This document shows, one piece after another, positions 15,788 through 22,736 of a stretch of 64,000 nt of DNA (positions are counted from its first letter, which is position 1; every line of letters begins with the position of its first letter). The stretch is from Micromonospora chokoriensis (lineage in GTDB: Bacteria; Actinomycetota; Actinomycetes; Mycobacteriales; Micromonosporaceae): assembly GCF_000718555.1 (NCBI RefSeq), contig NZ_JOAN01000003.1, positions 124,001 to 188,000 on the forward strand, written 5' to 3'. The notes under the pieces were generated by a model. The model saw only the letters and a program-made list of their open reading frames with translations. It was not told where the DNA came from and searched no databases. The position numbers and the translations under genes are program-made.

Positions 15788-16860
15788 CACGCCACCGCCG
15801 CGGTCAGGACAGCGCGGGTGAGCTTCGGCGGGGCGGCGTTGCCAACCTGGAGCAGCTGCGCGCTTTTGCCGCCCTGAAACGGGAAGTCGGCGGGGAAGGT
15901 CTGCAAGGTGGCGACCTCATCGACCGTGACCTTGCGGGTCTCCTCGCCCCGCTCCCATCGGCACCTGTTGGCGCTGCCGAGAAGCGTCAGGGAAGGTCGG
16001 TCGATCCGGCGCTCGATGACCCGGCCTTCCCATGACTGACCAGACCGCAACTTCCACACGAAGCCACCCGGCTCGGTACCACCGGCGGCCGCGCGGACCG
16101 TGAATGCCGGCGCGTCGATCGACCGGCCGGGGCGCTCCCCGTGCCGCTCGACCATGCCCCGGCCCATGCGCTTGACTGCCTCGACGGGCGCGTCCTGCCA
16201 GCCGAGGGCGTCGGCCATGCTGACCCACTTCGCGACGCCCGGGTCGAGCCGGTCCGGCGTGCGGGAGTGGTACCGCGAGTGCGTCGGTGTCGGCAGGGCG
16301 GCAGGCTGGCCATCGCGCCGGGCGAGCAGAAACGCCCGCTTGCGGGTCTGCGGAACCCCGTACTGCTCGGCGTGCAGGTAGCCCGCGGCGGCCGAGTAGC
16401 CGGCGGTCCGGAGCACGTCCGCGCAGGCCTGCCACACGGGCAGCACCGGCGGGACCTGCTCCCAGGCGATGAACGTCGGGCGCATCGCCAGCGCCACCCG
16501 CAGCGGCTCCAGCACCAGGGCGGTGCGCTCGTCGCCGGTCAGGTCGGCCAGCTCGGCGAACGCGGGCCGCTCCCCGAGGGCGTAGCGGCGCACCCCGTGC
16601 AGCACCGCGTCCAACGCCCGACGTCCCGCGCCCAGGCCAGCGGCGCTGAACGACTGACACGGCGGCGAGGCGATCAGCGCGTCGTACTCGCCGGGCATCG
16701 GGTCGACGTCGCGTACGTCGTCGGCGATGGTCTTCAGCCCGGCAGCGGCGCGGGTGGCCTTGGCGTCGGTGGAGATTTCCACTCCGTCGACGTCCCATCC
16801 GAGGCCGTGTGCGGCGATGTCCCAGCCGCCGGGGCCGGCGAAGAGGTCGAGAGAGCGCAT
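15787..16860 (-). CDS. DNA (cytosine-5-)-methyltransferase, phage-encoded
   Basis: 357 residues. Motif I DLFAGPGGW (5-13), motif IV SPPCQS with catalytic Cys68, motif VIII QTRKRAFLLAR, a variable target-recognition part, and motif X VGNAAPP near the end are all present. Motif VI reads WEQVPPVLP where most C5 enzymes have ENV, so Glu is kept and Asn is replaced by Gln. No restriction enzyme is next to it, so it is an orphan enzyme, probably protecting phage DNA from host restriction. ATG in TGATG junction; GTG at 16863 is possible. Confidence 0.9.
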   Translation of the reverse strand: MRSLDLFAGPGGWDIAAHGLGWDVDGVEISTDAKATRAAAGLKTIADDVRDVDPMPGEYDALIASPPCQSFSAAGLGAGRRALDAVLHGVRRYALGERPAFAELADLTGDERTALVLEPLRVALAMRPTFIAWEQVPPVLPVWQACADVLRTAGYSAAAGYLHAEQYGVPQTRKRAFLLARRDGQPAALPTPTHSRYHSRTPDRLDPGVAKWVSMADALGWQDAPVEAVKRMGRGMVERHGERPGRSIDAPAFTVRAAAGGTEPGGFVWKLRSGQSWEGRVIERRIDRPSLTLLGSANRCRWERGEETRKVTVDEVATLQTFPADFPFQGGKSAQLLQVGNAAPPKLTRAVLTAAVA

Positions 16861-17111
16861 CACGCCACCTGCCCGATGCTCTTGCCGGTGGTCCACTCGA
16901 TCTCGGCTTCACCGCGCCGGCACTCGTTGATCAGCTCGTCGAGGCTCAGCGTGTCCAGCCATGCCGTGTAGCCGGCGGCGTCGGTGACGGTGGGGCCGAT
17001 GCGGCTGGGCAGCGGGTTGTCGGCGGTGGGTTTGGGTTGCGGGGTGGGCCGGGGTGCGGGGGTGGCTCCGGGCCGGTCGACGATGACGCTGATGCTGCCG
17101 AGGTCGATCAC
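16860..17111 (-). CDS. Hypothetical phage protein
   Basis: 83 residues from GTG. A proline-rich linker (PGATPAPRPTPQPKPTADNP) precedes a helical C-terminus (YTAWLDTLSLDELINECRR). Coupled to both neighbours. Function unknown. Confidence 0.5.
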   Translation of the reverse strand: MIDLGSISVIVDRPGATPAPRPTPQPKPTADNPLPSRIGPTVTDAAGYTAWLDTLSLDELINECRRGEAEIEWTTGKSIGQVA

Positions 17112-17659
17112 GACGCACCGCCCTCGGTGTCACGCGCGGCCCAGTAGGCGGCGGTGTCGAAGCCGATGACCCTCTCTTCGCAGACACCGTGTTCGTTCCA
17201 CGCGCGGACCACGATCAGGTCGTCGCGGGCCGGACCGGAGTCGCCGTCCATGCCGCCGTTGATCGTCAGTCGGATCATGTTGCGGCGCTTGTGCCAGTGG
17301 TCGGTTGTGTCCTTGCCGGCGTGGTACCTCTTCCACGCCTCGGCCTCGGTGGCGTTGCCGTCGGAGGCGTAGGCGGAGAACCCGAAGCCGGTGAGTAGGC
17401 CGGGTCGGAGGTAGACGCCGAAGTAGCGGCCGGTGTCGTCGCCGCCCTCGACGATTCCGCCGTTGCGGGCCTTGGTGTCGAGGGTGCAGCCGACGAGCAG
17501 CTCGGGGGCGCTGGTGGTGTAGGTGTACCGCTGGGTCATGGAGATCCGGCGGTCGTACGACAGGAGCTTGCGGACGCGGGCGGCGAGCAGGGTGATGGTG
17601 TCGAGGGCGACCATCGTGTCGAGGTGCCGCTGGTTGAGGATGCGATCGGTGTGGCTCAT
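17108..17659 (-). CDS. Hypothetical phage protein
   Basis: 183 residues. ATG overlaps the upstream stop (ATGA). The middle is beta-rich with glycine turns (GRYFGVYLRPGLLTGFGFSA), followed by NMIRLTINGG and VRAWNEHG strands. No family recognised; start at 17674 is also open but lacks the overlap used by its neighbours. Confidence 0.55.
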   Translation of the reverse strand: MSHTDRILNQRHLDTMVALDTITLLAARVRKLLSYDRRISMTQRYTYTTSAPELLVGCTLDTKARNGGIVEGGDDTGRYFGVYLRPGLLTGFGFSAYASDGNATEAEAWKRYHAGKDTTDHWHKRRNMIRLTINGGMDGDSGPARDDLIVVRAWNEHGVCEERVIGFDTAAYWAARDTEGGAS

Positions 17660-17904
17660 CGCCGTGCCTCCCATCGGGTGGGCGGGGCCATCGCGGAGAC
17701 CAGGGCCGCGTGGGCGGTGTCGATGTCGTGGGCCACGGCCTGCCGGAACTCGACCTCCTTGCAGACCAGCTCCCGGTGGGTGGCGGCACTGGACCCGGTC
17801 CGGTCCGCCCAGTACGCCTCGGTGGCGGTGACCTGCTCGTCGGTGGCGTCGGCCAGGGCTTGGCGGAAGTTGTCGAAGCCGGCGGCGCGGATCACGGCGC
17901 TCAT
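17656..17904 (-). CDS. Hypothetical phage protein
   Basis: 82 residues, helical and acidic, ATG overlapping the upstream stop. No family recognised. Confidence 0.5.
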   Translation of the reverse strand: MSAVIRAAGFDNFRQALADATDEQVTATEAYWADRTGSSAATHRELVCKEVEFRQAVAHDIDTAHAALVSAMAPPTRWEARR

Positions 17905-18152
17905 CGGGTCACCTCGGCGGCGGCCTTCGGCCAGAACTTCGACCGCAGCCGCGACAACCCGAAGTCGACAACCCGGGCCTGCTCGGCGGTGGGGAACGGG
18001 CCCTGCCACTGGTCGCCGAAGTGGCGGCGCATCTGGGCGGTGGCCTCATCACGGGTGCCACGCACCTTCGTGAAGCGGAAGTCGAGCGGCTCCCCCGTGC
18101 CGGGGAAGGTGTGGTTCTCCCCGAAGGTGAAGAACCAGGTCTGCGGTTCCAT
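17901..18152 (-). CDS. Hypothetical phage protein
   Basis: 83 residues. It opens with aromatic strands (QTWFFTFGENHTFP) and has a helical end (TAEQARVVDFGLSRLRSKFW). No family I can name. First gene of the coupled block after an intergenic hairpin. Confidence 0.55.
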   Translation of the reverse strand: MEPQTWFFTFGENHTFPGTGEPLDFRFTKVRGTRDEATAQMRRHFGDQWQGPFPTAEQARVVDFGLSRLRSKFWPKAAAEVTR

Positions 18153-18175
18153 CGGGTAACCTGCCTTTCGGTTCG

Positions 18176-18211
18176 GACGCCCCTGCGGACTTGGCGGTTG
18201 GTGGGGGCGTC
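18176..18211 (-). terminator. Weak hairpin between the HNH and 18152 genes
   Basis: An 8-bp stem (GACGCCCC/GGGGCGTC) with a 20-base loop in the only sizeable gap (18153-18246) of the right half of the early operon. It could attenuate transcription leaving the immunity-proximal genes. Confidence 0.3.
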
Positions 18212-18246
18212 GTTCTGTGTCCGGGCCCGGGTGGGCACCGGGTCGA

Positions 18247-18729
18247 TCAGGCGGCGCTCTGGGCGCGGGCGGCGATGCGCTCGCGGCGACAGGTCTTGCA
18301 CTCGCGGCGTGCGCGACCCTTCGCGGTCTCCCGGGAGTAGGTGTTCTCCGGCGAGTACGGGTGGTTCTGCGGGCAGTGGGTTTTCGCCGCGTTGTGGTGC
18401 GGCATCGTGTGCGGGCTGCGGAGCACGTTGTCCCGCTGCGTCACCGCCTCCAGGTGCGCCGGGTTCACGCACAGCCGGTGTCGGCAGGTCACGCCGCCGG
18501 GGCAGGCGGTGTCGGCGTTGTGGCAGCGGTGGTCGATGTTCAGGCCCTCGGGAATCGGGCGGACCATCAGCTCGTAGGCGACGCGGTGGGCGCCGGCGCC
18601 GGACTTGCCGAAGACTCCGTAGCCCTCGTCGTTGTGGTGCCCACGCCACGGCCAGCAGGCGTCGATGCCGCCAGTGGTGTCGACCTGGGCGATGAATGCC
18701 CGCAGCCGCAGCGGGTGGATGTCGGTCAT
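18247..18729 (-). CDS. HNH endonuclease (homing type)
   Basis: 160 residues. CWPWRGHHNDEGYGVF, then GAHRVAYELMVRPIPEG, LNIDHRCHN and CVNPAHLEAVTQRDN form the HNH pattern of phage and homing HNH enzymes (D-H, then N-x-x-H). A C-terminal NHPYS...CKTCRRERIA motif is a DNA-binding knuckle often attached to this family. It is inserted among regulators, which suits a selfish nuclease, but an early phage function cannot be excluded. ATGA overlap with the Xis-like gene. Confidence 0.8.
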   Translation of the reverse strand: MTDIHPLRLRAFIAQVDTTGGIDACWPWRGHHNDEGYGVFGKSGAGAHRVAYELMVRPIPEGLNIDHRCHNADTACPGGVTCRHRLCVNPAHLEAVTQRDNVLRSPHTMPHHNAAKTHCPQNHPYSPENTYSRETAKGRARRECKTCRRERIAARAQSAA

Positions 18730-18947
18730 GCCGCGATCCGCTTGGCGAGCGGGCCATTGAGGGCCGGCTGGGGGAGGAACAGCGAGTCGATCTGGGTGAC
18801 GTCCTCGGCGGTGAACCGTACGAGCCTGCCGCCGGGTGCCCGAGTGAACGGGATCTCGCGCTGCTTCACGCGGACCTTCACCCAGTCCACCGAGACTCCG
18901 TAGCGGGCGGCGAGCTGCGGGATGCTGAGGAATGCCGGCTCGCTCAT
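18726..18947 (-). CDS. Excisionase-like HTH protein
   Basis: 73 residues with a MerR/Xis-type winged helix: SIPQLAARYGVSVDWVKVRVKQREIPFTR, then a GRLVRFTAEDV wing. Excisionases of this type direct the integrase to excise the prophage. The gene lies in the lytic operon right after the Cro-like gene, which suits expression on induction. It could instead be another regulator. Confidence 0.65.
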   Translation of the reverse strand: MSEPAFLSIPQLAARYGVSVDWVKVRVKQREIPFTRAPGGRLVRFTAEDVTQIDSLFLPQPALNGPLAKRIAA

Positions 18948-19186
18948 GCCGCAACCTTCAGCAAGGTTCGGCGTTGGCGGTCACCCGACAACTTCAGCGC
19001 GTTGCAGATCTTGGCGTAAACCGGCGGGGACACCCGGCGACGGTCGCCGCGCTCGATCTGGGAGAGGTACTGGCGGGTGATCCCGCAGGTGGAGGCGAGA
19101 GAGGTTACCGATTCGCCCCGGAGCTTCCGAAGCTCTCTGATCTTGGGGCCGTCGATTTCGACGCCCGCGTGGGCTGGTCTGTCCAT
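18944..19186 (-). CDS. Cro/C1-type HTH regulator, first gene of the lytic operon
   Basis: 80 residues. IRELRKLRGESVTSLASTCGITRQYLSQIERG is a typical lambda-repressor-like HTH. It is the first leftward gene, opposite to the repressor gene, so a Cro-like role is likely. Upstream, TTGCTT, 18 bases, then TAACGT is a possible promoter that would give a very short leader. ATG with no clear ribosome site agrees with near-leaderless translation. Confidence 0.75.
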   Translation of the reverse strand: MDRPAHAGVEIDGPKIRELRKLRGESVTSLASTCGITRQYLSQIERGDRRRVSPPVYAKICNALKLSGDRQRRTLLKVAA

Positions 19187-19320
19187 GCGCCAACGTTAGC
19201 CATTGTCAGCCAGTGTAAGCAAGGGCCTGCGGCAGGAAGTTGCTGACAATGGCTGAACGGGGGAGTCCTGGCCCTACGGTTAGCTGTATTCAGCCACCGT
19301 CCGCTGGCAGAATGCCGAGC
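19187..19320. promoter_or_regulatory. Divergent immunity switch with inverted operators
   Basis: AGCCATTGTCAGC (19198-19210) recurs as its exact reverse complement at 19242-19254, 31 bases away. A related TTAGCTGTATTCAGCC (19280-19295) and a half-like GCCAGTGTAAGC (19209-19220) share the TTAGC...TCAGCC ends. One set overlaps the presumed leftward promoter and the others precede the rightward repressor gene. This is the layout of a CI/Cro switch. Operator roles are inferred. Confidence 0.7.
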
Positions 19321-19743
19321 ATGGATGAGCGCGGAGGGCGAGATTTGCTGGCGAAGAGGGTTCGTGCGCGGCGAGTCGAGCTGAGCCTGAGCGTCCGGGC
19401 CGCAGCCGCAGCCGCCGAGATGGACCGCAACACCTGGTCATATCTCGAAGACGGCAGCCGGCGCACCAGCGAGTTCAAGTTCGCTGGCATCGAACGGGCA
19501 CTGCGGTGGGAGTCAGGCAGCGTGGCCGCAATCCTCGAAGGCCGCGACCCGACCCCAGCTCAACCTGAGAACAACACCGCCGCGCCAGTCGACGAAGAGA
19601 TCGAGCTGGTCCGCACTGACAAGAAGCTCACGCCGGAGATGCGCGACCGGATCATCGCGCTCATTCTGGAGCGTCGCGAGCGGGACAAGGTCGCCGCGAT
19701 CGAGGACACCCGGAGGATGATCGACCTGTTCCGCCGGAGCTGA
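19321..19743 (+). CDS. Phage repressor (HTH, XRE type), probable immunity repressor
   Basis: 140 residues. LLAKRVRARRVELSLSVRAAAA with DRNTWSYLEDGSRR is a lambda-type HTH, and a charged helical C-terminus (TPEMRDRIIALILERRERDK) may dimerise. It lies opposite to the Cro-like gene and just before the integrase, the usual lysogeny arrangement. There is no RecA-cleavable peptidase domain, so induction would not be by self-cleavage. An earlier ATG at 19240 would add 27 residues across the operators and is unlikely. Confidence 0.7.
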   Translation: MDERGGRDLLAKRVRARRVELSLSVRAAAAAAEMDRNTWSYLEDGSRRTSEFKFAGIERALRWESGSVAAILEGRDPTPAQPENNTAAPVDEEIELVRTDKKLTPEMRDRIIALILERRERDKVAAIEDTRRMIDLFRRS

Positions 19744-19749
19744 CCCCGC

Positions 19750-20952
19750 GTGTGGATCGAGAAGAACGGCCCGACCTGGCGGATCCGCGACATCGTCGAC
19801 GGCAGGAAGGTCACGATCGAGGCGGGCTGGCCCAACAAGACGTCAGTCAAGAAGCGGCTGACCACCCTCAAGGCCGACCAGATCCGCGGCGACTTCATCG
19901 ACCCGCGCGCCGGTAAGCTCACCGTCGCCGAGTGGGTGGAGCGGTGGTGGCCCGGCCACGCGACCGGCCTCAAGCCCACCTCAGTCCAGTCCGAGGGCTC
20001 GCGGCTGCGGATGCACATCGTGCCGCTGCTCGGACACCTGACCCTCGACGAGGTCAACAACATCGTCATTCAGGCGTGGGTGACCAAGCTGATGAGCGGC
20101 CTGCCGGATCTTGAACGTCCGGGGAAGTGGGCCCGCCGGCCTCTGTCCGCGAAGACCGTCCGGTCGTGCCACGGCCTGCTGCACAGCCTGATGAAGGCGG
20201 CCGTTCAGGGCAGGAAGATCCGTACCAATCCGTGCGGGGACACGAAGCTGCCGGAGTTGGTGCCGAAGGAGATGCGGTTCCTGACCGAGACCGAGGCGGG
20301 GCGGCTGCACACCGCAGTGCCGGAGCACTGGCGGCCCCTGGTGCTGCTGCTCGTGTCCACGGGGCTGCGGTGGGGCGAGGCCGTGGGGTTGCAGCTGAAG
20401 AACCTCGACGTGCTCGGCGGGCGGCTGACCGTTGTCCGGGCGATGCACGAGATGTCGGACGGTTCGCTGATCTTCGGTACGCCGAAGACCGCGCGGGGTC
20501 GGCGGACAGTGACGTTCACTCCGAAGGTCGCTGCCGCGCTGACGCCGCTCGTCGTTGACAAGGCCCGCGACGAACTGATCTTCAAGACGACTACCGGGTT
20601 GCCGGTGCGTGCGAGGAACTTCCGGCGCGGCTGGTTGAAGTGGGTGGAGGCGGCGGGCCTTGAGGGGTTGCGCATCCACGACCTGAGGCACACGCAGGCG
20701 GCGTGGCTGATCTCGAAGAACGTGCCGCTGTCGGCGATCGCTCAGCGTCTCGGCCACAGCTCCATCGCGGTCACGGACGGGATCTACGGACACCTGCTGC
20801 CGGAGGTCGACGCAGGGATCCTGAAGGCGGTCACCGAGGCCCTGGAGCACATCGATCCGGAAGCGCTGGCGGCGGAACTGGAGGCTGAGACGGTGGGTGA
20901 CCTCCTGCCCGAAATGGCCGACGAAGCCGGAGGGGAAATAGGGGAGAGGTAG
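19750..20952 (+). CDS. Tyrosine integrase of the prophage
   Basis: 400 residues starting at GTG six bases after the repressor stop. It has an N-terminal AP2-like arm-binding domain (about 1-55), a SAM-like core-binding domain (56-160), and a catalytic domain with Arg207 (TGLRWGEAV), Lys246, His310 and Arg313 (HDLRHTQAAW), His336 (LGHSSI) and Tyr346 (DGIYGHLL). It should join phage and host DNA at the att site found directly downstream. C-terminus is acidic. Confidence 0.95.
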   Translation: MWIEKNGPTWRIRDIVDGRKVTIEAGWPNKTSVKKRLTTLKADQIRGDFIDPRAGKLTVAEWVERWWPGHATGLKPTSVQSEGSRLRMHIVPLLGHLTLDEVNNIVIQAWVTKLMSGLPDLERPGKWARRPLSAKTVRSCHGLLHSLMKAAVQGRKIRTNPCGDTKLPELVPKEMRFLTETEAGRLHTAVPEHWRPLVLLLVSTGLRWGEAVGLQLKNLDVLGGRLTVVRAMHEMSDGSLIFGTPKTARGRRTVTFTPKVAAALTPLVVDKARDELIFKTTTGLPVRARNFRRGWLKWVEAAGLEGLRIHDLRHTQAAWLISKNVPLSAIAQRLGHSSIAVTDGIYGHLLPEVDAGILKAVTEALEHIDPEALAAELEAETVGDLLPEMADEAGGEIGER

Positions 20953-20973
20953 GGGAATTCAGATGCCCGCCCC

Positions 20974-20992
20974 TACCCGTTGATACCCGTTG
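20974..20992 (+). repeat. Two TACCCGTTG direct repeats, probable integrase arm sites
   Basis: TACCCGTTG occurs at 20974-20982 and 20984-20992, ten bases apart, i.e. on the same helix face, between the integrase stop and the attachment site. Arm-type sites of tyrosine integrases are often such short repeats. Role inferred. Confidence 0.55.
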
Positions 20993-21009
20993 CGACCACT
21001 GTTTTAGCA

Positions 21010-21075
21010 GGTCAGGCAGGGTATCGGACCCCTGACCAGGGCCTCTGGGCGGGTTCAATTCCCATCAGTCACCCA
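21010..21075 (+). other. Right attachment site (attR) with tRNA 3'-end-like sequence
   Basis: GGTCAGG (21010-21016) and CCTGACC (21031-21037) form an inverted repeat. Then GGGTTCAATTCCCAT followed by CAGTCAC and C looks like the T-arm, acceptor strand and discriminator of a tRNA 3' end. No tRNA 5' half precedes it, and the T-stem has one mismatch. This is as expected when the complete tRNA lies at the other end of the element. The C discriminator would suit tRNA-His, but the identity is not certain. Confidence 0.6.
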
Positions 21076-21083
21076 GCTTTTTT

Positions 21084-21121
21084 ACGACTCAGGCCCCCTC
21101 CGAAGAGGGGGCCTGAGTCGT
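21084..21121. terminator. 17-bp hairpin just outside attR
   Basis: ACGACTCAGGCCCCCTC pairs perfectly with its complement around CGAA, after a T-run. It lies directly behind the tRNA-like end and probably served as terminator for that tRNA. Its CCCCCTC-CGAA-GAGGGGG core is repeated in the next hairpin. Confidence 0.7.
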
Positions 21122-21153
21122 TGTAGGGGCGAGCTAGGGGGCGCCTACGCGAA

Positions 21154-21175
21154 AGCCCCCTCCGAAGAGGGGGCT
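21154..21175 (-). terminator. Terminator of the first L,D-transpeptidase gene
   Basis: AGCCCCCTC pairs with GAGGGGGCT around CGAA, followed on the minus strand by a short T-run. Confidence 0.7.
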
Positions 21176-21188
21176 CTCGACGTTCGGA

Positions 21189-22490
21189 TCAGGCCGTCGG
21201 CGTGGGGGACGGGGTGACCGTCCCGCCCGGGGTCGGGGTCGGGGTGGTGGTGGTGTCCGGGTCGGCGGGAGGCTCGTACGGAAGGGCACTGCCCTTGACG
21301 TAGTCGTTCCAGCTCATGTTCCAGTCGGTCCAGCCGTTGCCGTTCTGCAGCTTGGTCTCGGTGCCCTTGACCGTGATCGGGTCGCCGACCTGGGTGTTCT
21401 TGAAGAGCCACTCGCCGTTGGCCATCGACACGTTCACACAGCCGTGCGAGACGTTCACGCTGCCCTGCTGACCCTCGGACCAGGGTGCCGCGTGGATGAA
21501 CTCCCCGCCCCAGGTGAGGCGCTGCGCGAAGTCAATCTTGGTGCGGTAGCCGTCCTCCGGGCCCAGCTCCTCGAACGTGTCGAAGACCGTCTTACGCAGC
21601 TTCTCGATCACGACCATGGTGCCGCTGGACGACGGGGTGCTCTTCTTGCCCAGACTGACCGGAATGGTCTTGATCACAGCGCCGTTGCGGGTCACCGTCA
21701 TCCGCTTGGTCTTGTTGTCCACCGTCATGACCGTCGCCGCGCCGATCTTGACGTCCACCGAGAGGTCGGCGCGGCCGTACCAGCCCTCGCCCATCGGCAG
21801 GCCACCCGCCCGCACCCGGTAGGAGACCTTGCTGTTGGGCTTCCAGAACTCCTTCGGCCGGTACCGGATCTCGGTGGGGCTGACCCAGTGCCAGATCCCC
21901 TCCTGCGCCGGGGTCGAGGTGACAGTCATCCGGCGCTGCACGTCGTCGCGGTAGTCCTCCGGGATGTTCCGGCTGAACTTCACGATCAGCGGCATGCCCA
22001 CACCGACCACCTGGTTGTCACCGAGGAAGCTGCTCACCCGAATCTGATTGCCGGGCTTTGCCATGGTGCTGAAGGTGCTGGTCGCGGTGGCCGGGAGCCC
22101 GTCGTCGCCGGTGGCGGTCACGGTCGCCGTGTAGCTCGTGCCGTACTCAAGCGTGCTGGCCGGCTGCCACGACTTGCCATCCTTGGCGAGGGTGCCCTCG
22201 ACCGCCTTGCCGGCCGCGTCCTTCAGCTCGACGGCGGTCTCCACGGCGTCCTTCGTGGTGAAGGTGATGCCGGTGGACGCCGGCACGTCCTTGGCGTCGG
22301 TCGCCGGCTCGCTGATTGTCGCCGCCGCCTTCGGTGCCGGGGCCTCGCTGCCGCCGTGCCATGAGGACGGCTTGCCGCCGTCGCCGTCGGTGCACGCCGA
22401 GGTGAAGGCCAGCGCCACGGCGAGAAGCCCCGCCGCGAGCACGCGGCGCCGCCCACCGGGCCTGATCAGCTGCTCCTGGCTAGCTCGCAT
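21189..22490 (-). CDS. Lipoprotein L,D-transpeptidase 1 (YkuD domain)
   Basis: 433 residues. L,D-transpeptidases make 3-3 cross-links in peptidoglycan outside the cell. A signal peptide ends in a lipobox (AFTSAC, Cys33). Two Ig-like domains (about 65-175 and 176-280) precede the YkuD domain with the HxxxxxxSHGCVN signature (catalytic Cys351). A C-terminal Pro/Thr tail follows. The layout matches the mycobacterial LdtMt2/LppS type. ATG at 22490 has a GAGGGAATC site; a longer frame upstream is open but has no signal sequence. Confidence 0.92.
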   Translation of the reverse strand: MRASQEQLIRPGGRRRVLAAGLLAVALAFTSACTDGDGGKPSSWHGGSEAPAPKAAATISEPATDAKDVPASTGITFTTKDAVETAVELKDAAGKAVEGTLAKDGKSWQPASTLEYGTSYTATVTATGDDGLPATATSTFSTMAKPGNQIRVSSFLGDNQVVGVGMPLIVKFSRNIPEDYRDDVQRRMTVTSTPAQEGIWHWVSPTEIRYRPKEFWKPNSKVSYRVRAGGLPMGEGWYGRADLSVDVKIGAATVMTVDNKTKRMTVTRNGAVIKTIPVSLGKKSTPSSSGTMVVIEKLRKTVFDTFEELGPEDGYRTKIDFAQRLTWGGEFIHAAPWSEGQQGSVNVSHGCVNVSMANGEWLFKNTQVGDPITVKGTETKLQNGNGWTDWNMSWNDYVKGSALPYEPPADPDTTTTPTPTPGGTVTPSPTPTA

Positions 22491-22692
22491 GATTCCCTCA
22501 CAGTCGTGGTCGCTGCCCCATCGTCTCCTACTGACGCGCCAGAGCCGGCCCCGGTTGCCGAGGGTGAACCGAAACACGCCATCAATAGTGCCCGAATGCT
22601 GCTACTATCCGGCGTTTCCTGAGCCTGACTCATCTCCGTACCGGGACTGCGGGGGCCGCCGCGCCGTCGTCGCGCGGCGGAGTGCAACGGTA

Positions 22693-22720
22693 CGCCGACC
22701 CGGCAACGGCCGGGTCGGCG
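22693..22720 (-). terminator. Terminator of the second L,D-transpeptidase gene
   Basis: CGCCGACCCG pairs with CGGGTCGGCG around an 8-base loop, 17 bases after the stop codon. Confidence 0.65.
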
Positions 22721-22736
22721 CAACGAGGTCGACGGC

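Larger units (their letters stand above)
1..21075. mobile_element. Integrated temperate phage (prophage), right-hand part; left end outside the window
   Basis: Seen: terminase genes at the left edge, a long leftward block of phage-type replication and recombination genes, a divergent repressor/Cro control region, a rightward tyrosine integrase, and a tRNA-3'-end-like attachment site just after it. Known: this order (integrase next to att, immunity switch, leftward early genes, then packaging) is usual for actinobacterial siphovirus prophages. An HNH gene beside the terminase points to cos-type packaging. Inferred: structural genes and the other att site lie to the left, outside the window. 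No transposase is seen. Whether the element is still inducible cannot be told from this part. Confidence 0.9.

Noticed and set aside
19240-19320. Upstream start of the repressor
   Set aside because: It would translate through the operator repeats and adds no HTH-like sequence; 19321 starts right before the conserved domain.
21046-21075. A complete tRNA gene
   Set aside because: Only T-arm and acceptor strand are present; no D-arm or 5' acceptor strand lies upstream.
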